In this document: piece by piece, positions 7,527 to 17,231 of the stretch
Layout of the letters: each line of letters begins with the position of its first letter
How positions within the stretch are numbered: the stretch's first letter is position 1
DNA from: a virus
Direction: 5' to 3' (one strand)
Length of the DNA: 53,164 nt
IMG/VR virus record: IMGVR_UViG_3300047322_000616
Span: 1 to 53,164 of that record
Position numbers and translations under genes: made by a program
Notes under the pieces: model-generated
The model's input: the letters and a program-made list of their open reading frames with translations, nothing else
What the model was told of the DNA's origin: nothing
Database searches by the model: none

Positions 7527-10500
7527 TTAATCCTTTGGTGGAGGGTGAGAGAAAGCGCCTCGCTTGCGCAACTCGGTGATCGCTTTGTAGCGCTCGCCTG
7601 GCGTCAAGCCGTCCTTCTTGGCCTGCTCATTGAGGAATTTGTAGCGCTGGCTGACGGGCAGGCGGCGCAACTGGCCGGCGAGGTTGTCCGACCAATCCTT
7701 GATCTTCATCGCGGCGTCGATCTTCGCCTGGTCCGGGTTATAGCGGCTGATCTTTAGCCCAACCGACCCAGCCAACTGCTCCAGCCCCGTGAGGCTGCTG
7801 TTGCCGATGCCCAGGAAGCCTCGAATGGAGATTGGCACGGGTTGCAGGGCGAGCTCCTTGGTGGTTTGGCCGGCGCTGACCTTCTTACCGCGCCAATCCA
7901 CACCAGAGGCGTACTGCAGAGCGCCCTTGCCGATGATCGGGCTGAGCCGGGAGTGGGCGTAAAGGCGGGCGTCGTGCATGAGGGATGAAATATCCTCGGG
8001 CACGCTGCGCATGGTGTAGCGGCGCCGCCCCAGGGTGAACTCGAACGGGCGAGTTTTGTCCCAAGTTCCCCCGGTAAGCTTGGCTGCGGTGTAAGCGGTG
8101 GCCGCTTGGGCAATGGCCAAGGTTCCCAGCGCCAGGAATTGCTCGCGCCCCACCTTCGCCCCGGTGGTGCCTTTGATGGCCTGGCCGGCGAACCGAGCGC
8201 GAGATTCGAGGAAGTCGGGTGCCAGGAGGAAAATCTGGCCAAGGTGCTGAATCGTGGGGTTGCGTCCCAGGTCCGCGTAGTTCAGGTGTCCGTAGGCGGC
8301 GTTGGCCTGCTCAGCCGAGAGCGTGCTGATATCCTCGGCGCTCACGCGGCCCGCTGCGAGGTCGCGTGCATAAACCTTGGTATTTCTCCCCACCATCGCC
8401 CGATAGGTCTTGTACTTCAGTCCGGGGATGTATTCGTAGAACAGGTAGTGTGAATACCAGTCGGCGGCCGCTCCGATGCCAGGGATCTTCGAGACGAGTC
8501 CGCTGGTTCGGAAGCCTTCCATGAACTGGCCGGCGCTCGCCCTATCTGGTCTCAGCATCAGCCCGTCTCGCGCAGCCTTCCTCTGCCCGACATCATGCAC
8601 GAGGTCGATCTTGGGGATGTTCCAGAACGGATTGATCCGGTGCCCGATAGCGTGTGTGCCTTCCTGGACCTGGTGGAACGGCGCCAGGAGCCCCAGCATC
8701 GTGCGCTTCGTTTCCGAGTTGGCGAAGTCCAACCCCTTGACGAGCATCTTGGGGATCTGCGCGGTGGCGGTTGTCCGGGTGTCGTACCACTCGCGGATCG
8801 CGGAGCGTCCCAGAACGGATTTGATCCGGTCGTAAGCCTCGGGATGGAGGGCGAGATCGGACTTGAGGAAAACCGGGTTGCCGTCGGTGTCCTGGCTGGC
8901 CCAGCGCCAGTCGTTCAGCGCCGGCTGGTTGGGCATGGTCCGGTAATCCTTCGTGTCGCCCTTGATCGCCTTGGGCATGACGAGCGTGGCGGAAGGGTTC
9001 CCGGCCGGGTCCGTCACCGGCACCCCGACGCCCCGGGCGGCTACCAATGGCCGGCCATCAGACGCTACTCCCCCGCTCATTTCCTCGACCATTTGGCGCG
9101 CGGCGATCACGCTGTTCATCTCGTGAATGTACACCGGGAGGAGCTTCGAGATGTCCTTGGTCTTGGGCACGTATCCGGCCTGCTCACCGTCAAAGAACGT
9201 GTCGAACGTGCTCGCCTTCGAGAACTTGAATCGGTCGCGGAGCGTGCGGGACGATCCGGTGCCGCGCGGGCCTTTCTTGAGGTTCCAAACCTGCGTCACG
9301 TAATTGGGTTTGAACGTGTTCAGGACATCGTAGTGCTGGCCGCGCCTGCCTAGGTCGCGGTAGGTATCCCGCACATCATTGGCCACGGTGATTTCTTCGG
9401 GTGTCAGCGCCAGGGCGGCGTCGTAGCCCGCGATCAGGCGCTTGGCCTGCGGGTGCGGTTTGCCCGTGGTCGGGTCGCGCCAAGCTTCGGTATCGGCGCG
9501 GCGCTGGGCGAGGACGTTGGGATCACCGTCAGCCTGAATCCAGTTGGTGATGCCCTCGCGGCGGATTGGGTCTTTGACGGCGCGGGTGATGTCGCGCTGC
9601 GCCTCGGCGGCTTCGCCGAAAGAGCGTTGGAGCTTTCCCGACCAGTTGAGCACGGCGCGGCGGTAATCGGTCATGCGCGTGAGATTCTGCGCCTCGTGCG
9701 CCACTTCGCGCACGGAGCGGAGAGCATCCTTCGCGTGCGGAGTCAGCCAGTCAACGAGGTCTTTGAGCGGGGCGAGCGAGATAAAAGCCTCCTGCCCCTT
9801 TCCTTTGACTGGACCGCCTCCGACACCACGCGGCTTAGGCTCAATCTTGGGTGCTGCATAAAGCCCCCGCTCGCCCTCTTCACTCATCCAATGCTCTCCA
9901 GTGCCGTGAAATAAGTTGCTGTCGATAAACTGAGCGAGCCCGGGATCTGCGTCTCGCACTTCATAGATGGAGTCTCTCCAATCGTCCAAAATGGCTGCCA
10001 CTTCGTGTGCATCCCGGTCGCCCTCCATCAGCTTAGCTGTGGCAAATGCACGCATGTTTTTTTCCCAATCAGAGGCCATCGCATCCCTATAGCGGTTCGA
10101 GACATCCCAAAGGTCGGTATGGTTCCTTCGGATGTACTCGAGCGCGGCCTTTGCCTTGCCCCCGACGTGCTCCCCGACAGTAAGAAGGTTTGACACTCGG
10201 TCTCGTGTCCATTCCGTTAGCGGAGCCCAAGGATTATTCGCATCTGGTTTCAGGAATTGTCTTTTGAATTGGGAATCGTCAAAGAGGTCGTCGATTAACT
10301 CCCTCTTGTAGTTTCCAAGCCGGGTTGGGCTTTCGTTCGATTGATCAAACTCGTTCCATAGAGCAATCCTCCGCTTGTCGGTGGCAAGGTGCCACTTCTG
10401 GGCCTCCGACATTTCGGGGATCTTCAGCGAAAATTGTTCCCCCGCACTTTTCAGGGATGACCAGATCGCCCCGAGATAGTACCGTGCGCTCTCCCCAAAC

Positions 10501-13500
10501 TTGCCCACCATCTCCTTTGCCCAATCACCGAAACTCTTTACCGCTGAGAAAATGCGCCTGCCGTGTTCGACAATGTGTTGCGGAAGTTTGTCGAGAAGCT
10601 CCTTAACGGGCGCGAGATTGATAAAACCTGATTCTCCGGTTGTGGGCGGGCCTTCGGTCGCGCTGGACCATTTGCTGCGGTTCTGTTGGCCGATGCCCCT
10701 TGCTGGGGCGTCAGTGGGTTTGGCAAAATCGCTTGCGATTTTATCAATCTCCTCGGGGGTTGCCTCAAAGGTTTGTTGGCCACTGGCAGTTTGAATTACG
10801 ATGCGCTCTTTATTAGGCCCTGTTTTTTCCCGCGAAATCACTTTCCCCCTTGGTGTCGGCGCGGTCGTGGTCGGGGCGGCGGGCTCCGGGGTGCCTTCGA
10901 GTGCGGCTTTTTCTTTGGCGGCTTGCTGCTCCCACTCCGCAGCCTTGGACTCGTTGGCCTTGATGAATTCCTGATTTTGAGCGTAGCGGCGCTTCAAATC
11001 TTCGAGGTCGTCTTTGTGCGTCTGGGTCTTGCGTTTGACCTTCTCTATCCTCGCAATCTCATCCTCGAAAGACTTAGCGCCCTCTTTGTAGGTGGCGACG
11101 GCTTCACGCGCCTTCTCCGCCTGCGCTTCGAGCTTCGCGGCATTGGACTGGTTATAGATAGCCTCCTGCAATCTTTGGCCGCGAGAGATTTGCTTATTCC
11201 AGTCCTCGCGGTCCTTAGATTCAGGGGGTGGCTCCTGCGACTGCAAAGCCTCGGTCTGTCTCTTGGCGGCGCGGTAAGCCGCTTCGACGCTGCCATAAGC
11301 CTTTGTGGCGTTGGTGGCCTGATCGGCCATTTCTTCATCGTCAATCGCGCCCGTTTTTCCGCGCACATTGGCCGCCTCTCCGGTCGGTTCCGTGCTGACT
11401 CGTTTCGCCTTCCTCCAAAGTTCGAGCAGGTTTGTCCCGTCTCTCCAAACCGTAAATGTGCCGTCGCCAGGAATTTCAATCGTGACTTTTCCTGAGCCTC
11501 TCGACGAAAGCGCCTTGGCTTTGAAAAGTAGATCCTCGATGGTTTTCCCTTTGATGGTTTCCTTGCCGCCGAGAAAATCACCCCTTATGGCGGCGCTAAA
11601 TCCTTCATCCGATTGCTCTACCTCCATCACCGAACCACCGCCATCCTTGCGCGTGATGGTCCATCGAGCAGGGTTGTCCGGGTCTTGGGTGACAGTGAGC
11701 CCAGCCTTGTTGATCACGTCGTTGATCTCGTCCTCGATGCGCTGGACCAACTGAGTTTTTACCTGTTTGGCGGGGGCTTGCCCGCTGGTCGCCGCTACGT
11801 TCTGAACCTGTTTCTCAACCTTGGCGACGGCTGGCTTAACCGTTGGCGCGGTCGTAACTTCGGCGGCAGCGGTTTTCCCCTTTGATGCCTGATCAAGTTT
11901 TTCGAGGATGGCTCTCTCAATGTCAATTCCCGCTAATTGAGATGTGTCGATGCCAAAAAAATTAGCCAGAGCCGCTTGAGTGGCTTTTGCGCCCGCCTTG
12001 GATTTTGGGGGTCGGGTGCCAGTGATGGCTTCAATAACGTCCTGGCGAAGTTCTTGGTTTCCCGAACCGTAGCCGCTGGACCGTTGCTCATACGGCAGCG
12101 ACAAAAGGCGCTTGGCCAAGATTTGAAACGAAGGCACCTTGGTCGAGAGTCCGGGGCGTGACTCGTTATCTTTAGCTTCCTTTATCCATCGCTCCAGAAC
12201 ACGCTGCGATTTATCACTTGGCCCTTCTTCGCCTTGCCTCTCTGGCAACGGAGCGCTATTCGCCTCTTTCATTTCTCGCCGCGCCTGTTGCTTTAGGGAG
12301 TCAGGCAATTTGGCGATGATGGTTTCCAGTTGTCGCTCGAACCCGGTTTGACGGCGCACAAGTTCCTCGGTGACTTGCTCCTCTCCGGGTGACTGCGTGG
12401 TGACATCTCCCTCAGCGGTTTTCAGCACGTCAGGCGCAGCGGCTTGCTTCTCAGGCGTGGGCGCTGGCAGGGCTTTGGGCGGCTCAGCCTTCTGTTTGAA
12501 GATGTCGAAATTCCCTTTGTTAATCTCGTCAGTGAGCGCCTGATACGCTTTCTGTCGGGCTTCCTGCGGAGTTTTCCCGGTGATCTTCTCGCTGAGTTTG
12601 ATGCTCACCCGGGGCGCAACGTCGCTGGTAAGGATGCCGGGAGGAACAAACGCCATCAGATCGCTGACGCTGTGGGTGCCGTCGGGTTCCTGGGTCGTGG
12701 TCGCTCGAAGCGTGATTTGGCCGCCTTCGCCTTCAATCACGCCATCGGTTCTCGAAGGGTCCGACTGCAACGTGAATCGTTGAGGAGTGGGCGCTGTGGG
12801 CTTGGCGGGCTCCGCTTTGGCTGTGGGTGGCGTGGTCTCGTCGGGCTTCTGCAATTCACGCAGGCGCTCCGATTGCAGCGGCTCTTTCTCGCCAAGTAGT
12901 TTTGACGCCTCCTCGCGTGAAATGAATTTTCCCTTGTAGATGAAGCCATGCTCCGGCTTCGACAAGCGCAACTCTAGCCCAGCCATCTTGTCCTTCGCCT
13001 CTTGCGCCTTGTAGATGTCCTCGTGGACCTGACCTTGCTGGCCCGCGATTGGTTCCCCCTCGGCGGGCTTGAGCGCGGGCGTGAAATCATTTGGCGATGC
13101 AGCGGCGGCAGTCGGCTCGGCCTCAGCCTTGGGAGGCATCCCGCCATTGCGATTCTTGATGGCTTCGATTTCCTTTTGGATCTCGAACTTCTCAGCGACG
13201 GGCGCGGCCTTGAACTTCGTAACCAATTCCTGATAGCGATCGAAGTCGCTTTTCGCGGGTGCTGCTGGTGCTGTTTCCGCTGCAACGGGCGCAGCTTCGG
13301 TCCCTACGCTAGTCACGACGCCGCGCGGAGCAGGCTGTCGCAACTGTGCGCCAGTCGGGTAGTTAATCTTAGCCCGAGGCTCTCGCCCGCCCATCATGCC
13401 CAGCCCCGCCATGCTCACCGTATTTGCCACGGCATTCACGTAGGCGTCTTTGCGCTGGTCCTCGGGAAGCTTCGAGATTTCGTAAAGCTGGTCCGCACCA

Positions 13501-14189
13501 AGGATTCCCGCTGCGCCTCCTGCGCCGCCCAACTTGTTCACCAGCATCCCGGCTTCGTCGGTGGTGACGCCCAGCTTCGATGCGACGGCTTCGGTCGCCG
13601 CACCAAACCATTTTCCGACGATGGGCAGCAACTCGGCAATCGCCGCCTGTTTGATGTCCACCGTGCCCGACGGGGTTATACCAAAGATTGCGCCCGCCGC
13701 TTCGGGCATAGCCGCCGTGGCCGCGAGCTTGGGCAACTGCTCCACCGTGCTGAACACCGCTTGGGACGCAACTCGCGGCACGATGGGCAGGCTTCGGATG
13801 CCTTGCTCGATCGGCGTCTCGCCCGTGTCCTCCGGTTCCGTGACGGCACCGAACTTCTGCAAGAGACTTGCCGGGACGCCCAACTGTTGCGCGGCCATTG
13901 TGGGTTGCCCTATAGCAGCCAGGGCTTGGGCACCGAGCACGTTGCGCACGCCTCGCCCCGCTGCATTCAGGGCAGCCGCAGGCGCACCGAGGGCGGCTTG
14001 GATTTGTGCGGCTTTTTCCTGTTCGGTTTCGCGTGCTCCGGAGATGTCTGGGCGCGGCTGGCTGGTATCGAGTGACGCCCGCTCGTAAGCGGTCATCGGA
14101 GGCGTTACCTGGGTGCGGTCAACGACGAGATCCTGCTCCCACGGAGGCGCATCCTCAACGACAAGATTTTCTTCCCAGGGATCGGCCAT
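7527..14189 (-). CDS. Giant internal virion / ejection (polyvalent-type) protein
   Basis: 2,220 residues, 12.5% of the genome. It starts with two near-repeats (PWEENLVVE, PWEQDLVVD), followed by an Ala/Pro-rich N-terminal region with glycine-rich hydrophobic stretches. A long charged coiled coil lies at about 950-1100. A duplicated motif FI(N/S)LAP(V/L)K(E/D)L occurs near residues 1190 and 1470. The C-terminal 700 residues resemble large polyvalent phage proteins injected with DNA, including NYADLGRNPTIQHLGQ and LLAPDFLESRARF. I see no clear lysozyme or transglycosylase motif. It is last of the virion genes, the usual place of podovirus ejection proteins. The whole length is one frame with no break. 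Confidence 0.75.
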   Translation of the reverse strand: MADPWEENLVVEDAPPWEQDLVVDRTQVTPPMTAYERASLDTSQPRPDISGARETEQEKAAQIQAALGAPAAALNAAGRGVRNVLGAQALAAIGQPTMAAQQLGVPASLLQKFGAVTEPEDTGETPIEQGIRSLPIVPRVASQAVFSTVEQLPKLAATAAMPEAAGAIFGITPSGTVDIKQAAIAELLPIVGKWFGAATEAVASKLGVTTDEAGMLVNKLGGAGGAAGILGADQLYEISKLPEDQRKDAYVNAVANTVSMAGLGMMGGREPRAKINYPTGAQLRQPAPRGVVTSVGTEAAPVAAETAPAAPAKSDFDRYQELVTKFKAAPVAEKFEIQKEIEAIKNRNGGMPPKAEAEPTAAAASPNDFTPALKPAEGEPIAGQQGQVHEDIYKAQEAKDKMAGLELRLSKPEHGFIYKGKFISREEASKLLGEKEPLQSERLRELQKPDETTPPTAKAEPAKPTAPTPQRFTLQSDPSRTDGVIEGEGGQITLRATTTQEPDGTHSVSDLMAFVPPGILTSDVAPRVSIKLSEKITGKTPQEARQKAYQALTDEINKGNFDIFKQKAEPPKALPAPTPEKQAAAPDVLKTAEGDVTTQSPGEEQVTEELVRRQTGFERQLETIIAKLPDSLKQQARREMKEANSAPLPERQGEEGPSDKSQRVLERWIKEAKDNESRPGLSTKVPSFQILAKRLLSLPYEQRSSGYGSGNQELRQDVIEAITGTRPPKSKAGAKATQAALANFFGIDTSQLAGIDIERAILEKLDQASKGKTAAAEVTTAPTVKPAVAKVEKQVQNVAATSGQAPAKQVKTQLVQRIEDEINDVINKAGLTVTQDPDNPARWTITRKDGGGSVMEVEQSDEGFSAAIRGDFLGGKETIKGKTIEDLLFKAKALSSRGSGKVTIEIPGDGTFTVWRDGTNLLELWRKAKRVSTEPTGEAANVRGKTGAIDDEEMADQATNATKAYGSVEAAYRAAKRQTEALQSQEPPPESKDREDWNKQISRGQRLQEAIYNQSNAAKLEAQAEKAREAVATYKEGAKSFEDEIARIEKVKRKTQTHKDDLEDLKRRYAQNQEFIKANESKAAEWEQQAAKEKAALEGTPEPAAPTTTAPTPRGKVISREKTGPNKERIVIQTASGQQTFEATPEEIDKIASDFAKPTDAPARGIGQQNRSKWSSATEGPPTTGESGFINLAPVKELLDKLPQHIVEHGRRIFSAVKSFGDWAKEMVGKFGESARYYLGAIWSSLKSAGEQFSLKIPEMSEAQKWHLATDKRRIALWNEFDQSNESPTRLGNYKRELIDDLFDDSQFKRQFLKPDANNPWAPLTEWTRDRVSNLLTVGEHVGGKAKAALEYIRRNHTDLWDVSNRYRDAMASDWEKNMRAFATAKLMEGDRDAHEVAAILDDWRDSIYEVRDADPGLAQFIDSNLFHGTGEHWMSEEGERGLYAAPKIEPKPRGVGGGPVKGKGQEAFISLAPLKDLVDWLTPHAKDALRSVREVAHEAQNLTRMTDYRRAVLNWSGKLQRSFGEAAEAQRDITRAVKDPIRREGITNWIQADGDPNVLAQRRADTEAWRDPTTGKPHPQAKRLIAGYDAALALTPEEITVANDVRDTYRDLGRRGQHYDVLNTFKPNYVTQVWNLKKGPRGTGSSRTLRDRFKFSKASTFDTFFDGEQAGYVPKTKDISKLLPVYIHEMNSVIAARQMVEEMSGGVASDGRPLVAARGVGVPVTDPAGNPSATLVMPKAIKGDTKDYRTMPNQPALNDWRWASQDTDGNPVFLKSDLALHPEAYDRIKSVLGRSAIREWYDTRTTATAQIPKMLVKGLDFANSETKRTMLGLLAPFHQVQEGTHAIGHRINPFWNIPKIDLVHDVGQRKAARDGLMLRPDRASAGQFMEGFRTSGLVSKIPGIGAAADWYSHYLFYEYIPGLKYKTYRAMVGRNTKVYARDLAAGRVSAEDISTLSAEQANAAYGHLNYADLGRNPTIQHLGQIFLLAPDFLESRARFAGQAIKGTTGAKVGREQFLALGTLAIAQAATAYTAAKLTGGTWDKTRPFEFTLGRRRYTMRSVPEDISSLMHDARLYAHSRLSPIIGKGALQYASGVDWRGKKVSAGQTTKELALQPVPISIRGFLGIGNSSLTGLEQLAGSVGLKISRYNPDQAKIDAAMKIKDWSDNLAGQLRRLPVSQRYKFLNEQAKKDGLTPGERYKAITELRKRGAFSHPPPKD

Positions 14190-14190
14190 T

Positions 14191-15147
14191 TCATTCTACC
14201 TTTTCCCAATTCTCTTTCTTCCGGGGATCGCCGCCCTTGAAGCGATAGCCGCCGCGCACCGCGCCGATGCTAATCGTCTGAGATTTGGAAGCAGGCGCCG
14301 CCACCGGAGCCGCCGCAGCGGGTGAATTGGTGACGCCGACCTTGTTGAAAATGCTCTCGACTTGTGACGCCGGCACGCGGCGCGTGACGTGTCCCTTGTT
14401 CGGATCTTCGGCGTCAACGGGAACGCTGACGGTCGCCACGGCATCGGCCCCGGTCGCGCCAACCCGTGCGGGTGCTCGAGTACTGAGCTTCTCAATGTAG
14501 GACTCGATCTGGCCGGCTGCCTGGGTGTCTCCCGACGCCTTCGCGGCGACGAGTGCTTTCTGTAAGCGCTCCAAATTCGTGGGCGCATAGACCTTCGCGG
14601 CGGGATTCTGCCAGCGCTGGACCTGCGCCTGCTGAAACGGTGTCATCTGACGAGTCCCGGTCATTGCCGTGGTGCCTCTCCCCGCCGTGCCACTGGTGCT
14701 GAAAAAGAGCGCCGGGGAATTGCGTGCAAGAGCTTCGGCGGCCGACTTTCCGCTGGCGAGATCCTGCTGATACCCGCGCATCCCCTGGTAGCGCACGGCT
14801 GCCTGGATGGCTTGCGAGGCTTGCTGAATCGGAACGCCATTGAGCGCCGAGAGGTTCAACCCGGGTTCGCTTACGCCGGTTGTGTCCGGTGCGGTGACGG
14901 CAGCGCGCCGTCGGCTGGCTGCCCCGAGTTCGGCCTGTAGCGCGTCCTGTTGCTGTGGAGTGATGGCGTCGGGCGTCTCGACTTGGATGCGCGCACCCTG
15001 GGGGATTTGCGCCAGGCGCGCATCGCTGATAGCTGGACCGATGTACACGCGCCCTTGAGGAGTCGGCGGTTGAACGGTAGCCGGCTGCGGTTCCTGTGTC
15101 GGGTCCAGTTCGTCGATCTGCTCGTCGGGTGCGGTTACTTCGGCCAT
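14191..15147 (-). CDS. Putative internal virion protein
   Basis: 318 residues from the ATG at 15147; the extended frame upstream is not needed because a GGGGGAGGGGG site lies directly before this ATG. Low-complexity acidic/Pro N terminus, an Ala/Gln-rich helical centre, and a C terminus ending in a YRFKGGDPRKKENW motif. It lies between another helical virion protein and the giant ejection protein, so it is probably a core or ejection component. One base separates its stop from the next ATG. Confidence 0.65.
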   Translation of the reverse strand: MAEVTAPDEQIDELDPTQEPQPATVQPPTPQGRVYIGPAISDARLAQIPQGARIQVETPDAITPQQQDALQAELGAASRRRAAVTAPDTTGVSEPGLNLSALNGVPIQQASQAIQAAVRYQGMRGYQQDLASGKSAAEALARNSPALFFSTSGTAGRGTTAMTGTRQMTPFQQAQVQRWQNPAAKVYAPTNLERLQKALVAAKASGDTQAAGQIESYIEKLSTRAPARVGATGADAVATVSVPVDAEDPNKGHVTRRVPASQVESIFNKVGVTNSPAAAAPVAAPASKSQTISIGAVRGGYRFKGGDPRKKENWEKVE

Positions 15148-15148
15148 A

Positions 15149-16099
15149 TTATCCCCCTCCCCCGTAGTCGTAATTAAATTCCGCATCACTGTAAGCCGGA
15201 GCGCCTCCGGTCAGATCCGTCCCGCCCCCGCCCAGCCACGAAAGATCACCGCTCATGTCCGGGGTCGCCGTGCTCCCGAACTGTGAAGGCCACGCCGTGT
15301 TGTCCTGACCTCCTCCGGTGCCACCTAAATCGTAGCCCATCAAATCCGCCCACCACTGTTCATCCAATCCGCCAGCGCCGGTGCCAGTGAGCCCCGGATA
15401 GCCCACTCCGCCGGTACCGCCGCCAAGCAAATCAGCAATGCTGAACCCGCCGCCTTGCGGTTGAGTGCCGCGAGTGTTTCCCCCGCCGCCCTGATTCTGG
15501 TTTTGATTCTGGTCCGGGGAGGTCGTGCTGCCTGCGGTGGTATTTGTGGTTGTGCCCTGGTTGGTCGTCGTGCCCTGGTTGTTGGTCGTGTAATTGGTGG
15601 TGCTGCTGTTGGTCGGGGAGAGCAGGCCCGTGCTCGGATCGTAGGTGCGCGCGATAGGGTTGCGTGCGGTCGCCGCCGTCAGCCAATCCTGGCCGGTGCC
15701 CTGCATCTGTTCGCTGGTCAATCCCAGGAGGCGCAGGTAAGCCGCATTGGAAGCCATGCCGCTGCTCGGTGCGCTCTCAGCCGATTGCTGGCGCAACAAT
15801 CCTTGGGTGCCCCCCGACACGTTTCCAGCCAGTGCGTCGGCGATGTTCTGAGAGCTCTGAGTTTCCAGCGCCTGCTCGCCGGGGATGCGCCCGTAGTTCG
15901 CGGCGGTTTGGCTACTCTGATTGATCGCATTGATCAGCGAGGTCAACTCGCTTAACTGCGGGATGGCCGCGAGGTTCAGCCCTGCTACCGTTGACGGGTC
16001 TTGCCCGGTCGTCGTCGATGTGCCGGTGCCGGTGCTGGACGTGGTGCCCGTGTTTGAAGTGGTGCCGGAGCTTTGCTGGTTTTGGCTGGTCGTGGGCAT
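15149..16099 (-). CDS. Putative internal virion protein with low-complexity ends
   Basis: 316 residues. The first 40 and the middle (about 165-215) are Thr/Ser/Gly/Asn-rich, and the end is Gly-rich. The folded part (about 45-150) is helical, with NAAYLRLLGLTSEQMQ and GQDWLTAATARNPIA, a pattern seen in internal virion proteins of podovirus-like phages. Codons for the C-terminal Gly-Gly-Gly-Gly double as the Shine-Dalgarno sequence of the next gene. Confidence 0.65.
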   Translation of the reverse strand: MPTTSQNQQSSGTTSNTGTTSSTGTGTSTTTGQDPSTVAGLNLAAIPQLSELTSLINAINQSSQTAANYGRIPGEQALETQSSQNIADALAGNVSGGTQGLLRQQSAESAPSSGMASNAAYLRLLGLTSEQMQGTGQDWLTAATARNPIARTYDPSTGLLSPTNSSTTNYTTNNQGTTTNQGTTTNTTAGSTTSPDQNQNQNQGGGGNTRGTQPQGGGFSIADLLGGGTGGVGYPGLTGTGAGGLDEQWWADLMGYDLGGTGGGQDNTAWPSQFGSTATPDMSGDLSWLGGGGTDLTGGAPAYSDAEFNYDYGGGG

Positions 16100-16102
16100 A
16101 CG

Positions 16103-17146
16103 TCAGATCGGTTGAGGGCGAAGGCGCTGCGAACCCCAAAGTGGAACGGTAATCGCTGGGCGCTCTTTCCCGAGCATGTGATCGATCTGGCCGAACAAGA
16201 GCGCGAGCGCTTCCTTGTGCTTTACCTGGGACATGGCGACGGACGTTTTGCTTTCCATCTTGCCAAACCGTATCGACTCGCACTGCCGAATGAGCGCGGG
16301 GATGTTTGGGATAAGGAGGTAGTCGGGATCGGCTGTCACTGGAACGAAATCAAGCTTGGCCATCGCCGTGACTTGCAGCACGCCGCCGCTCGCGTTGCAG
16401 CAGTTGGCGGGGAGGCCGTTCACGTAGTAGCGACGATAGTTGGCCGCCGTCTCGCTGGGCTCCATCGTCGAAAGCGAGGATTGAACCAGCGTCACGGGGT
16501 TGACCTGGAAGAAGCTTACCGGGCCGTTGGTCGAATCTTTCTGGATGCCGGTGATGGTCGAGAACTGGTTGATCGTCGTGGCAAACGGGACAACGAGGCT
16601 GATGGATTCGCCCAGAACGGGACCGCCTGTGAGGGCGTCGGTGGAGAGGATCGTGGTGCCATTCTGATCCGTGCCTTGAACGATGACGGTGCTCCCCACG
16701 TCACCCGGATCAGCCGGATAGATTCGCACATGGGCGGGTCCGGTGAACGTGCCGAGGGTGGGAACGCTTTCACGGTCATACGCCTGGAGCAAGGTGTTGC
16801 AGGTTGAGGACGTTCCGCCAAGACAATCCTTGGGCTGCAACCCGCGCCCGTAGTCGAGGAATTCGTAAAATCCATTCTGCACTTTTACTGGCATTTTACA
16901 AACATCCATCAGGATGATCCTGGCAACCTCTCGCGGCAGCGTGATGAACGGCTGACCCCGGCTCACGTTGAACACCGTGCGAATCCAGCCGCCCCACCAG
17001 CCTTCGTCGGGCGCATCGGGATCGTAGAGGAGCATTTCTGTCGCCTCATTTATGAGGGCGCAAATTCCAGGGAGGTTAGTTACGCAAAGTCCCACCGCGC
17101 TGGCGAGGCGGGAAGCTCTAATATCGCGCAGTGTAGGACGGTTCAC
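16103..17146 (-). CDS. Putative head-tail connector / tail tubular-like protein
   Basis: 347 residues from a GTG. N-terminal helix with a LINEATEMLLYDPD motif, followed by ITLPREVARI and YEFLDYG, a layout shared by a group of phage connector proteins. The central region is beta-rich and the C terminus is helical, ending with a basic LRPQPI tail. It is positioned after the large beta-rich structural protein and before internal virion proteins. Assignment as a connector is by pattern and context. Confidence 0.55.
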   Translation of the reverse strand: MNRPTLRDIRASRLASAVGLCVTNLPGICALINEATEMLLYDPDAPDEGWWGGWIRTVFNVSRGQPFITLPREVARIILMDVCKMPVKVQNGFYEFLDYGRGLQPKDCLGGTSSTCNTLLQAYDRESVPTLGTFTGPAHVRIYPADPGDVGSTVIVQGTDQNGTTILSTDALTGGPVLGESISLVVPFATTINQFSTITGIQKDSTNGPVSFFQVNPVTLVQSSLSTMEPSETAANYRRYYVNGLPANCCNASGGVLQVTAMAKLDFVPVTADPDYLLIPNIPALIRQCESIRFGKMESKTSVAMSQVKHKEALALLFGQIDHMLGKERPAITVPLWGSQRLRPQPI

Positions 17147-17147
17147 G

Positions 17148-17177
17148 TTGACTCACCTACGCCGCTTGAGGTATAAT
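17148..17177 (+). promoter_or_regulatory. Sigma70-type promoter for the inserted HNH gene
   Basis: TTGACT (17148-17153), an 18-base spacer, then a perfect TATAAT (17172-17177) on the + strand. The following 5' UTR contains a stem ACGCCG...CGGCGT around 17191-17220 before the ATG at 17232. The -35 box lies just upstream of the start of the opposite-strand gene. It gives the + strand HNH gene its own transcript within the - strand late operon. Confidence 0.75.
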
Positions 17178-17231
17178 TGTCAACAGAAAACGCCGCTGGG
17201 CCAGTAACCCGAACGGCGTAAGACTAACGAT

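Noticed and set aside
13002-14075. A 357-residue + strand frame opposite the giant virion protein
   Set aside because: Antisense shadow; low-complexity Arg/Leu/Gly sequence and no start signal.
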